From NCBI GenBank assembly GCA_004554385.1, contig SFMO01000058.1:1-27376 (forward strand): DNA of 27,376 nt. The letters run 5' to 3'. The notes below the pieces were generated by a model, which made no database searches, was not told the origin of the DNA, and saw only the letters and a list, made by a program, of their open reading frames with translations. Both the position numbers and the translations under genes were made by a program. How positions within the stretch are numbered: the stretch's first letter is position 1; each line of letters opens with the position of its first letter. Origin of the DNA: Ruminococcus flavefaciens (GTDB lineage: Bacteria; Bacillota; Clostridia; Oscillospirales; Ruminococcaceae). Below, piece after piece: positions 8,671 to 16,097 of this stretch.

Positions 8671-9561
8671 ATGTACAACAGAGCATTCCTGTTCAACGGC
8701 ATCGGCTCAAAACCCGAAAAGCTTCTGGTCAAGCTGCCGCCCGAACTCATGGATAAGTATGAATTTTACCTGGAAACTGCATTCGGCAGACTTGGTCTCA
8801 ATATGGACCTCGAAAAAAACAAGGCTTACGACGGAAGAGTTGCAGAATGGATCATTTCTCTGATATGCGACAGAGTCGTTTTTGAACACTACCTGGATAA
8901 AGGGATAATCCCTGATATAGGTGCAGGCTACAGTTCGGGAATAGTCAGCATAAGCAGCTGTTTCGGTTCTGTGCCCCACGAATTTGCACACGATATCATC
9001 ATGATGAACCGCGCTACCATGCGATGCCTTGAAAAAAATAACGAAAAGCTCGATATGGGCATCGTTATCGGCTTCTCATACAGCGATATCGAAGAAATGT
9101 TCAAGGACAAATTCTCAACCGATGAAATAGTCATCGGAAGCGGCAATTCAAAGTTTCACGTCATGGTCAGCGGCCGCGCCGACGCAGTAGAGAAGGCGCT
9201 TCTTTTATGTCAGAATGAAGGCGCTATCAAGGCTTTCAGCTTCGGTACAGGCGTGGCGTACCACCACCCCATTATGAAAAAATATTCTCAGGAGTACGTG
9301 GATTTCTGCGGCTCCATAGAATACAGCGCTCCTGTTTATCCCATACTCTCCATCTTCGACAGAGAAGTTATGACAAAGGGATCACAGGTAATGAGGGAAA
9401 ATCAGCTCAACGTCTACACTCCCATCCGCTGGGATCTCGCGATCAGCAAGCTGGAGGAGCTGGGCGTCACCGAGTTCTTCGATGTAAGCGCTAACGGCGC
9501 AGTGAGCAAGTTCTCACGCGTAAGCAGAAAATGCAAAATTTACACTCTCGAAGATGTGTAA
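8671..9561 (+). CDS. Malonyl-CoA:ACP acyltransferase (discrete AT, FabD-like)
   Basis: 296 residues, the usual size of FabD and of discrete acyltransferases. It would transfer malonyl from CoA to a carrier protein for the ketosynthase encoded downstream. The active-site region reads GYSSG (residues 86-90), so the nucleophile is Ser88, but the His normally before it (GHSxG) is Tyr. The carboxylate-binding Arg fits Arg114 (NRATM), and the catalytic His fits His198 in YHHPIM, equivalent to FHSPLM in FabD. With Arg present, a dicarboxylate extender such as malonate is expected. First gene of the operon, with its carrier protein immediately downstream. A housekeeping FabD is less likely given the altered nucleophile elbow and the tailoring genes that follow. 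Confidence 0.85.
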   Translation: MYNRAFLFNGIGSKPEKLLVKLPPELMDKYEFYLETAFGRLGLNMDLEKNKAYDGRVAEWIISLICDRVVFEHYLDKGIIPDIGAGYSSGIVSISSCFGSVPHEFAHDIIMMNRATMRCLEKNNEKLDMGIVIGFSYSDIEEMFKDKFSTDEIVIGSGNSKFHVMVSGRADAVEKALLLCQNEGAIKAFSFGTGVAYHHPIMKKYSQEYVDFCGSIEYSAPVYPILSIFDREVMTKGSQVMRENQLNVYTPIRWDLAISKLEELGVTEFFDVSANGAVSKFSRVSRKCKIYTLEDV

Positions 9562-9626
9562 GTTTTCATATAAATAAGCATCCCCAAAGAAAAGGAAAGT
9601 AAAATTATCAAGACGGAGGATTTATC

Positions 9627-9929
9627 ATGAGAGAGATCACAGAAGAAATCAGACAGGAAATCAAGGACATGATCTTTGATTACTATGCAGAAGAGTGTGA
9701 AGTTGAGAAGGACGAGATCACTATGGACACAAATCTGCAGGAAGACCTCGGAAGCGACTCACTTATGTTTGTTGAGCTCATCGAGATGACAGCTGACAAG
9801 TATGACCTCGATATCAAGCTCCAGAGCATCGGCAAGTACATGCTCAAGTCCCCTATGGATACAATGAGCGACGTTGTTGATATGTTCTGCAAGATCTATC
9901 AGTACGGCAACGACATCGTTAACCAGTAA
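9627..9929 (+). CDS. Acyl carrier protein 1
   Basis: 100 residues, acidic, with the phosphopantetheine attachment motif GSDSL (Ser45) at the start of helix II and the following VELIEM-like helix. The N-terminal helix is longer than in FAS ACPs (usually 75-80 residues), and a C-terminal tail (QYGNDIVNQ) extends beyond the fold. RBS GGAGGA lies ~8 nt upstream. Adjacent to the acyltransferase, it is the likely carrier of the malonyl extender and growing chain. It needs a phosphopantetheinyl transferase encoded elsewhere. Confidence 0.88.
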   Translation: MREITEEIRQEIKDMIFDYYAEECEVEKDEITMDTNLQEDLGSDSLMFVELIEMTADKYDLDIKLQSIGKYMLKSPMDTMSDVVDMFCKIYQYGNDIVNQ

Positions 9930-9938
9930 GCGGCGTTG

Positions 9939-10658
9939 ATGTTAAAGTCTAATTTATGCGAGCTCCATGCTGAGGAGGATATCGCCGTTCTCACTATCGA
10001 CAACGGTCCGAAAAATCTCCTCTCAGAGCCGGAGTTCATCGACCGCGGAGAGCTTCTCGGATGGCTTGAAAAGAATCCGCAGATAAAGGCTCTCATCATT
10101 ACAGGCAAGGGCAGGCATTTCTCCCATGGCGCTGATGTCTCACTTTTCGGTGAGTCAGGCGGCAGTGAGCTTTCAGCAAAGCTTGAAAGCGCAAGAGAGC
10201 TTCTGCGCACTATTGAAAAGCTCCCTATAATCACAGCTGCGGCAATTAACGGCGGCTGCTTCGGCGGCGGACTTGAGATAGCACTGAGCTGTCAGTTCAG
10301 AGTGGCTTCCCCATCTGCTTTTCTCGGACTTCCCGAGATAATGCACGGCGTAGTTCCCGGTATGGGCGGCATGGAACGCCTTTACAGGCTCCTGGGTAAG
10401 GAAAAGGCTCTCCGCATGATACTCTGCGGCGAGATGATCGGTGCCAAGGATGCCCTTGAGCTCGGTCTTGTTACCAAGCTCAGCGAAAACAAGAATTCCT
10501 TCGATGAGACAGTCTCCTTCGTAAAGGAGCTCCTGAGCGGCAAGAATCTCGCTCAGATCAATGCGATCATCGAGACCTTCAACCTTGCAGCAGAAGGCGC
10601 AGAAGATCCTTCAAAGGGCAAGTTCGAGGCTGTTCTGGCGGAGGCGTTCAAAAAATGA
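9939..10658 (+). CDS. Enoyl-CoA hydratase/isomerase family protein 1 (crotonase)
   Basis: 239 residues from ATG 9939; an in-frame TTG lies just before, and no strong RBS is visible, so coupling to the carrier gene 9 nt upstream is likely. Crotonase fold: the first oxyanion-hole segment is GKGRHFSHGADV (residues ~56-67), the second GGCFGGGLEIALSC (~105-118). Both acid/base glutamates of rat crotonase are in place, Glu113 (GLEIA) and Glu133 (LPEIMHG), 20 residues apart as in the enzyme, so hydratase/dehydratase activity is plausible rather than only decarboxylase or isomerase. In this context it most likely acts on a carrier-bound 3-hydroxyacyl or enoyl chain. Its stop overlaps the next start (ATGA). 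Confidence 0.88.
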   Translation: MLKSNLCELHAEEDIAVLTIDNGPKNLLSEPEFIDRGELLGWLEKNPQIKALIITGKGRHFSHGADVSLFGESGGSELSAKLESARELLRTIEKLPIITAAAINGGCFGGGLEIALSCQFRVASPSAFLGLPEIMHGVVPGMGGMERLYRLLGKEKALRMILCGEMIGAKDALELGLVTKLSENKNSFDETVSFVKELLSGKNLAQINAIIETFNLAAEGAEDPSKGKFEAVLAEAFKK

Positions 10659-11068
10659 GAAGAAGCTCTTACAAATTAACGGTAAGGGGCTATGAGCTGG
10701 ATTCCTTCGGCCACGTCAACAACTCAGTATACCTTCAGTACGCAGAGACCGCTCTGTGGAACTTTTTCAAGGTACACGGGCTGCTGGCTACTATTGTGGA
10801 CGAAGGACTCTTTCCTGTTATAATGGAAAGCACCCAGCGCTACATACATGAGCTTAGAATGCTTGACGAGGTAAGGATAGACACTGAGGTCACCTGCTCG
10901 GGCGGCATCGTAAGCTACAAGCATAACATAATAAACAAGAATACAGGTCTTGTATCATGCAGAGTGACAGGCAAGCTTGCCTATGTGAACAAGGATCGCA
11001 TGATATGCGATATTCCCGAAAAGGTAAGGCTTTGTCTGGAGGGGGACGAAGATGACGATAACCAATAA
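10655..11068 (+). CDS. Hotdog-fold acyl thioesterase (4HBT/YbgC type)
   Basis: 137 residues. The N-terminal pattern VRGYELDSFGHVNNSVYLQY is diagnostic of the 4-hydroxybenzoyl-CoA thioesterase/YbgC family: Asp in YELDSFGHVNN is the expected catalytic residue and HVNN caps the hotdog helix. The central RIDTEV strand and the C-terminal CRVTGKLAYVN strand fit the fold. It would hydrolyse an acyl-CoA or acyl-ACP, possibly releasing the product or removing a wrong intermediate. It overlaps the upstream crotonase by 4 nt and the following gene by 17 nt, so expression is tightly coupled. The acidic tail (EGDEDDDNQ) is unusual and may aid partner contacts. Confidence 0.87.
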   Translation: MRRSSYKLTVRGYELDSFGHVNNSVYLQYAETALWNFFKVHGLLATIVDEGLFPVIMESTQRYIHELRMLDEVRIDTEVTCSGGIVSYKHNIINKNTGLVSCRVTGKLAYVNKDRMICDIPEKVRLCLEGDEDDDNQ

Positions 11069-11492
11069 CGAGATCACCGCTAAGGTCTCTCAGATAAGCT
11101 CGCTGTATCAGCTCCTCGGTTCAAGGGAGCAGCTCGGCGAGCCTTGCTTGCTGCTCATCTATGCTGACAGCAGCACAGTTCTCGGCGCTGACGACAATGA
11201 GAAGTCAGCCGTAAAAAGCTTTCTTGCAGATGCACAGTTCATGTCAGCTGTTGTTACAGAGGACGAGCCGTCAGAGGAACTGAGAGCTGCTGCCGATATG
11301 TGCATTAAAGCCGAGGAAGCAGATGAATACATAGAAAAGATATTCAAGGATAAAACAAAGAAACAGATACAGGAGATAAATGCCTGCTTCATCGCAGCAC
11401 GTAAGGCTCCTGCAGAAAAGGTTCTCGAAATCGAATCGAGAGCATTCTACCGCCTTATGGCAGATAAGAACGGAGGTGGCTCCGATGAGTGA
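11052..11492 (+). CDS. Small protein with crotonase-like C-terminus, probably catalytically dead
   Basis: 146 residues, about half a crotonase. The last ~45 residues (EINACFIAARKAPAEKVLEIESRAFYRLM region) match the C-terminal helices of enoyl-CoA hydratases, where a p-x-e-x-x-l-x-l-E-x-x-a-F-x-x-L pattern is usual. The N-terminal part has an LLLIYADSSTVLGADD strand that could echo the first crotonase strand, but the oxyanion-hole glycines and both catalytic glutamates are missing. The start overlaps the thioesterase by 17 nt with GGAGGGGG just upstream; the stop overlaps the next crotonase by 8 nt. No frameshift is evident, so it is a real gene, not a broken copy. It may be a scaffold or non-catalytic partner of a crotonase hexamer. 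Homology is inferred by eye; it could instead be an unrelated small protein. Confidence 0.6.
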   Translation: MTITNNEITAKVSQISSLYQLLGSREQLGEPCLLLIYADSSTVLGADDNEKSAVKSFLADAQFMSAVVTEDEPSEELRAAADMCIKAEEADEYIEKIFKDKTKKQIQEINACFIAARKAPAEKVLEIESRAFYRLMADKNGGGSDE

Positions 11493-12189
11493 GAACAGTG
11501 GAATGATACTTGAGGAACAGGACGGTATCCTCGTTCTTTCAATGAATATGCCCGGCAATAACCTTATGACCGCAGATTTCTTCAGGGAATATGAGGCTGT
11601 AATGGCTGAAATAGAGGAAAAGGCTGCAAATGGCAGCTACAGAGGACTTATAATCAAGGGTGCAGGCAGACACTTCAGCGTTGGCGCTGATGTTGATGCT
11701 CTGGCAGACCGCTCCGCAAACGAATCCTACAACGACGCTGACGGAAAGCTTCCCGAAGGTCACATCAAGCAGAAACACTTCTTCACATTTCTAAGAGAGC
11801 TCCCGTTCCCCGTTGTAAGCGTGGTAACGGGTTTCTGTATCGGTTCGGGCAGCGAGATAGCTGTAAACAGCCACTACAGAATAATCGAAAAGAACGCAAG
11901 AGTAGGTCAGCCCGAATCCACATTCGGTATTCTCCCTGCCCTTGGCGGAGTAGCAAGAACTATCGAAATTTGCGGCATTCAGAACGCTTATACACTCGTT
12001 ATGTCAGGCGAGCTCATCCCTGCTGAGGAGGCATTCGCTCTCGGCTGGGCTGACATCTTCGCAGACAAGAAGCAGGGCGTTCCCGAGGCTGTATCACTTA
12101 TAGATCATATATCAAAGAGCACAGATAAATTCGTGCCTTCAGAATATAAGGAGTACATAAGCTCCTACTTAAAGAACAGGGAGGCATGA
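11485..12189 (+). CDS. Enoyl-CoA hydratase/isomerase family protein 2 (crotonase)
   Basis: 234 residues from ATG 11485, chosen because GGAGG lies 8 nt upstream and the family homology starts at once; an upstream in-frame ATG at 11380 would add residues unlike the family. Oxyanion-hole segments are GAGRHFSVGADV (~59-70) and GFCIGSGSEIAVNS (~116-129). Both catalytic glutamates are present, Glu124 (SEIAV) and Glu144 (GQPEST), 20 residues apart. A charged insert (~75-95) follows the first oxyanion segment. Two complete crotonases in one operon suggest two consecutive steps, such as dehydration then double-bond shift, or two chain lengths. Overlaps neighbours at both ends. Confidence 0.87.
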   Translation: MSENSGMILEEQDGILVLSMNMPGNNLMTADFFREYEAVMAEIEEKAANGSYRGLIIKGAGRHFSVGADVDALADRSANESYNDADGKLPEGHIKQKHFFTFLRELPFPVVSVVTGFCIGSGSEIAVNSHYRIIEKNARVGQPESTFGILPALGGVARTIEICGIQNAYTLVMSGELIPAEEAFALGWADIFADKKQGVPEAVSLIDHISKSTDKFVPSEYKEYISSYLKNREA

Positions 12190-12191
12190 AC

Positions 12192-13313
12192 ATGAAAATA
12201 GGAATAGTCGGCTACGGCAAAATGGGAAAGGACATCTTCTCTCTCTTTTTTGACAAGCTCCCCGATGCACAGTTCGTTGTCATCGACCTTTTCGGAGCTG
12301 AGGAGAATACCGCAGCTGTAATGAAAACTCTCGGCAAGAGTCTCAAGAGAAAGAAGCTTACCGAGGAGCAGTATGAATTCAAGAAGGATTCATTCCTTTT
12401 TACCGATGATACATCAGCTCTCAGCGGTTGTGACGTTGTCATCGAAGCAGTTTTTGAGAACATGGCAGCAAAGAAGGAACTCTTTGCAAAGGCTGCAAAG
12501 GCAGTTTCAGAGGACTGCCTGCTCCTTACCAACACATCATCGCTGGATATCGCATCAGTATTCGAGGATATCCCCGGCAAGGAGCGCTGCTTCGGTCTCC
12601 ACTTCTTCTACCCTGTCAAGCTCACTGGCTTCGTGGAGCTCAATATTCTCCCCGAAACCGCTCAGAGCAATGCCGAAAAGGCTGCACAACTGGTAAAGAG
12701 CGCAGGAAAAAAGCCTATCGTATTCTCAGGAGAATACCACATATATCTCAACCAGATACTTGCCTGTATGGTATCCCATGCAATATATCTCCGCGAGAGC
12801 TTCGGCGTAACCGCCGCAGAGCTCAACAAGTCTCTGGAAGAGCTCTTCCCTGTTGCAGCCCCCTTTGATGTGCTGGACAGTGTTGGTCTCGGACTTATGG
12901 CAGGAAGCCCCGATAACTTCCGCATCGAAAGGAACAAGGGACTCCTCGGCTACGGCTGTGAAAAGATGAACGGCTGGCTGGCAGACGGCTGCCCTAAGGA
13001 GACAATGACATTCCTTGACTTCATGGCTGAGCGTGAGAGCGCAAGCGGCAATGACTGCGGCAAGGCTGCTCTTTACATGGCTGCGCTCATTCTCAACGAG
13101 ACCGTCAATGCTGCACAGGAATACAGCGGAGACAAGGCAGTGCTTCTCGAAGCAGTACAGGATACTCTCGGACTTGCAGAATCTCCTGCATATTACTACG
13201 ATAAATTCGGCGCCGAAAAGCTCTTCGAAGCACTTGACGAGCTCAGCGCAAAAACGGGCTTCGGCTCATATGTCCGCAAGGATAAGGCTATCTGGGACAA
13301 AACATTCGCATAA
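12192..13313 (+). CDS. 3-hydroxyacyl-CoA dehydrogenase family enzyme, likely ketoreductase of the cluster
   Basis: 373 residues. AGGGAGG ends 7 nt before ATG 12192, which is preferred over the in-frame ATG at 12186 that overlaps the upstream stop as ATGA. The Rossmann motif is GIVGYGKMG (residues 4-12), with an acidic residue after strand 2 (VVIDL) pointing to NAD. Catalytic His137 (GLHFFYPV), Glu149 (FVEL, 12 residues later as in the human enzyme), the SSL serine near 116-117 and Asn187 are all present. Beyond the normal ~285 residues there is a second, weaker copy of the C-terminal 3HCDH domain (~290-373), an arrangement known from FadB-type proteins. The cluster lacks a FabG-type reductase, so this enzyme probably interconverts 3-keto and 3-hydroxy groups on the carrier. 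An oxidative tailoring role, as for hydroxymalonyl-ACP dehydrogenases of the same family, is an alternative. Confidence 0.85.
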   Translation: MKIGIVGYGKMGKDIFSLFFDKLPDAQFVVIDLFGAEENTAAVMKTLGKSLKRKKLTEEQYEFKKDSFLFTDDTSALSGCDVVIEAVFENMAAKKELFAKAAKAVSEDCLLLTNTSSLDIASVFEDIPGKERCFGLHFFYPVKLTGFVELNILPETAQSNAEKAAQLVKSAGKKPIVFSGEYHIYLNQILACMVSHAIYLRESFGVTAAELNKSLEELFPVAAPFDVLDSVGLGLMAGSPDNFRIERNKGLLGYGCEKMNGWLADGCPKETMTFLDFMAERESASGNDCGKAALYMAALILNETVNAAQEYSGDKAVLLEAVQDTLGLAESPAYYYDKFGAEKLFEALDELSAKTGFGSYVRKDKAIWDKTFA

Positions 13314-13342
13314 ACCATAACTTATGATATGAGGTCATTTTT

Positions 13343-14554
13343 ATGAAAAAAGTTGTTATTACAGGCATTGGTGCCGTTACATCAATAGGCTATACCGCTG
13401 AGGACTACTGGAAGGGACTCATCGAAGGAAAGTGCGGTATGAGAACTATCACACGTATCCCTCTCGACAAGCACGATACTACTGTAGCTGCCGAGGTGGA
13501 CGAGGCTTTTGAGGCTGAGGCAGGAAAGTACTGGAAGAAACGTCAGCTCAACGCTACCACAACAGTAACAAGAATGGGCCTTGCTTCCGCAGGCGAGGCT
13601 ATTGAGGACTGCGGAGTTGACATCACTACCTACAACGGCAAGAAGGTCGGCGTTATCTACGGTGTTATCGATAACTCCTTCGAGGATTATGAGCTTGACA
13701 AGCCTCTCAACATCACACTCAAGAAGATGCCTAACGAGCTTCCTGCTCTGGTATCCATCAAGTATGGCTTCACAGGTCCTTCCTTCAACGTCAGCACAGC
13801 ATGTGCTTCTTCAGCATACGCTATCGCTCTCGGAAAGCAGTTCATCGAGTCCGGACTCTGTGATATGGTCATCGCAGGCGGTATCTCCAACACAGTTACC
13901 CACCTTGTTATCAGCGGCTTCAACCAGCTCCTTGCTATGTCGGTAAATCCCGATCCTGCTACAGCTGCACGTCCATTCACAAAGAACCGCGACGGCTTTA
14001 TCATGGGCGAGGGCGGCGGTACAGTCGTTCTTGAATCCGAGGAGAGCGCTAAGGCAAGAGGCGCTAAGATTTACTGCGAGCTTGCAGGCGCTGCAATGTG
14101 CGGCGAGGCATTCAACCTCACAGCTCCAAAGACAGACGGCGTAGGTATGGCTGAGTCCATGAGACTTGCCCTCGACAACGCAGGACTTTCCCCCGATTCT
14201 GTTGACTATATCAACGCTCACGGTACATCAACAGGTCTCAACGACCTTTACGAAACAAAGGCTGTCAAGGAAGTATTCGGACAGAGAGCATATGACATCC
14301 CTATGTCCTCAGTAAAGGCTTCCATCGGTCACACCCTCGGCGCAGGCGGAGCTCTTGAAGCTATCGCTTGTATCAAGGCTATCGAAACAGGTATCGTACC
14401 ACCTACTATACACTACGATGAGGCTGACCCCGAGCTCGACCTCAACTACGTTCCAAACAAGCCACAGGAGCACAAGGTAGACGTTGCTATCTCAAACTCT
14501 TTCGGCTTCGGCGGACACAATGCAACACTTGTACTGAAAAGATATAACGGCTGA
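13343..14554 (+). CDS. Beta-ketoacyl-ACP synthase (FabF/KAS II-like ketosynthase)
   Basis: 403 residues, the normal FabF length. The full Cys-His-His triad is present: Cys154 (STACASSA), His293 (NAHGTST) and His330 (KASIGHTLGAGG, with Lys325); the C-terminal FGFGGHNA glycine loop is intact. It catalyses decarboxylative Claisen condensation between a loaded acyl thioester and malonyl-ACP. No chain-length-factor partner (KS lacking Cys) is encoded, so it should act as a homodimer in one or a few rounds. Placed between the dehydrogenase and the tailoring genes, 29 nt after the dehydrogenase with a GAGG RBS. Codon use is dominated by a few preferred codons (AAG, CTC, GGC), hinting at strong expression. 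A housekeeping FabF would normally sit with fabD, fabG and acpP. Confidence 0.92.
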   Translation: MKKVVITGIGAVTSIGYTAEDYWKGLIEGKCGMRTITRIPLDKHDTTVAAEVDEAFEAEAGKYWKKRQLNATTTVTRMGLASAGEAIEDCGVDITTYNGKKVGVIYGVIDNSFEDYELDKPLNITLKKMPNELPALVSIKYGFTGPSFNVSTACASSAYAIALGKQFIESGLCDMVIAGGISNTVTHLVISGFNQLLAMSVNPDPATAARPFTKNRDGFIMGEGGGTVVLESEESAKARGAKIYCELAGAAMCGEAFNLTAPKTDGVGMAESMRLALDNAGLSPDSVDYINAHGTSTGLNDLYETKAVKEVFGQRAYDIPMSSVKASIGHTLGAGGALEAIACIKAIETGIVPPTIHYDEADPELDLNYVPNKPQEHKVDVAISNSFGFGGHNATLVLKRYNG

Positions 14555-14586
14555 TCTGAGTCGTTTCACTGAAAGGATAAATAATT

Positions 14587-14943
14587 ATGCCAATAGCACA
14601 GATGAAGACAAACTTCAGCTTCAGCGCTCCTGCTGCAAAGACTGCTTTCCTCGATGAAGCAGCAGCAGAGCTCTCAGAGATACTGAAGAAGCCGCTGCCT
14701 GCGATCATGGTCATGCTTGACGAGTGCTCAATGTATATGAACAAGTCGGAGGACACAGTTTTCTTCGCAGAATTCAGATACATTCTCCCACAGGAATATG
14801 CAGACAACAAGGCTGCTTTCCTTAAGGAGCTTGCTGACAGAATGCTTAGCCTTATACAGAAGCATACACACGTTGATCCCTACCGCATTTATATGCAGTT
14901 CACGGAAATGACCCGTGAGGGCGCATGGCGATACACAGGCTGA
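14587..14943 (+). CDS. MIF-like tautomerase superfamily protein
   Basis: 118 residues, close to the 115 of macrophage migration inhibitory factor. The features agree with the family along the whole length: MPIAQMKTNFSF at the start, where Pro2 would be the catalytic N-terminal proline after Met removal; the KKPLPAIMVML strand (MIF has GKPPQYIAV); and a VDPYRIYMQFTEM strand near the end (MIF has ISPDRVYINYYDM), finishing with a Gly-Ala-Trp turn. MIF relatives catalyse keto-enol tautomerisation of compounds such as phenylpyruvate. In this operon it may convert a beta-keto or 2-oxo intermediate, or set a double-bond position. RBS AAAGGA is upstream, and AUG-CCA leaves the proline accessible to methionine aminopeptidase. 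The assignment is by eye and rests on pattern rather than high identity. Confidence 0.7.
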   Translation: MPIAQMKTNFSFSAPAAKTAFLDEAAAELSEILKKPLPAIMVMLDECSMYMNKSEDTVFFAEFRYILPQEYADNKAAFLKELADRMLSLIQKHTHVDPYRIYMQFTEMTREGAWRYTG

Positions 14944-14972
14944 CATAAGATCAAGAAAGGATATAGATTAAT

Positions 14973-16097
14973 ATGAAATGGGCAATAAGAGACCTGCTTA
15001 ACCCCGTAGCAACACGTTCACTCCTTTACGGAGCAGACCCCTTCGATCTGGAGTCGATACTCAAGAAGATAGACAATATCAAGGTAAAGAGCGGCAAGCA
15101 GATACAGAATGTATGGCTTGACGAATGGCATGCAAAGATCGACCGTTATACCGAGCTCCGCGACAAGGCAGAGGCTGCCGGAAACAAGATCTCAGCAAGA
15201 GCATACGCAAAAATGATCGCACAGTGCCACTACGCTTGCTTCATGGTAAACATCGAGGACGTAGAGCACAAGACAGAGATATACAACGGACTCGTTGAAA
15301 GCTACAGACACTACACAAAGCTCTGCAAGAACAAGATAGAGTACGTTGAGATCGATACAAAGGCAGGCAAGATACCTGCTTATATCCACTACCCCGACTC
15401 CGGAAGAAAGACCGACTACCCTGTTGTCATCACTTACTCAGGCATCGGAAGCTGCAAGGAGGAGCTTGAAATGCTGGCTGCTCCCCTCAACGAAAGAGGT
15501 ATCGCAGTTATCACTCCCGATATGCCTGGTGCAGGCGCTGCTATCATCTACAATAATATCAAGTGCGGCGGCAAGCAGATAGAGGCTGCATTCGAAGGAA
15601 TATACAAGTTCGTAAAGGAACATAAGAAACTCAACGAGAAGAACATGGCTAACTTCGGTCTTTGCATGGGCGGCGGCTACGCATTCCGCGCAACTGTAAA
15701 GAACCCCAAGATAAAGGCTTGCGTAAGCCTCTTCCCTCTCCTTATGAACTTCGCTGACCAGGGCAGCATCCCTGTATGGATGAAGCGCGGCAAGTGGAGC
15801 TCTTACCAGTACTCAGACGATTACCTTGAGGGCATGAGAACTCTTGAGGAGGGCACACACAAGGCTGACTTCCTTATGGTTTACAGCAGCGACGACAACT
15901 GGATGACTCCCGAGGCTTCACAGAAGCTCCTTGACAAGGCTCAGGGCTACAAGGAATGCATCCACATTGAGGACAAGCCTGCTTACGTTTCCGAGGAGAC
16001 TATCATGCATGCAATGCCTGTTGGTGAGCAGTATCACTGGGTAAAGCATATCGCAGCTGACTTCATTGCTGCAAGACTTATTGGGGGGAATAAATAA
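14973..16097 (+). CDS. Alpha/beta hydrolase with Cys nucleophile (dienelactone-hydrolase/FrsA-like)
   Basis: 374 residues: an N-terminal helical region (~1-120), then an alpha/beta-hydrolase core, an arrangement like FrsA/DUF1100 and 2,6-dihydropseudooxynicotine hydrolase. The nucleophile elbow is GLCMGGG with Cys231 in place of Ser, as in dienelactone hydrolase (GYCLGG). Candidate acid and base are Asp307 or Asp308 (YSSDDNWM) and His355 (GEQYHWVKH). The oxyanion side has YSGIGSCKEE. It could cleave a C-C bond or ester, or release the chain; Cys-Asp-His alpha/beta proteins also act as Dieckmann cyclases in tetramate pathways, so ring-forming release is possible. RBS AAAGGA precedes the ATG, and the stop overlaps the ligase start by one nt (TAATG). 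The fold is confident; the reaction is not. Confidence 0.8.
   Translation: MKWAIRDLLNPVATRSLLYGADPFDLESILKKIDNIKVKSGKQIQNVWLDEWHAKIDRYTELRDKAEAAGNKISARAYAKMIAQCHYACFMVNIEDVEHKTEIYNGLVESYRHYTKLCKNKIEYVEIDTKAGKIPAYIHYPDSGRKTDYPVVITYSGIGSCKEELEMLAAPLNERGIAVITPDMPGAGAAIIYNNIKCGGKQIEAAFEGIYKFVKEHKKLNEKNMANFGLCMGGGYAFRATVKNPKIKACVSLFPLLMNFADQGSIPVWMKRGKWSSYQYSDDYLEGMRTLEEGTHKADFLMVYSSDDNWMTPEASQKLLDKAQGYKECIHIEDKPAYVSEETIMHAMPVGEQYHWVKHIAADFIAARLIGGNK

Noticed and set aside
11380..11484. Longer start for the second crotonase
   Set aside because: The extra 35 residues overlap the preceding gene and lack family similarity; the RBS fits ATG 11485.
9939..12189. HMG-CoA-synthase beta-branching cassette suggested by two crotonases
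   Set aside because: No HMG-CoA synthase-like or decarboxylative KS gene is present. Both crotonases keep both glutamates, and the single KS keeps its Cys.
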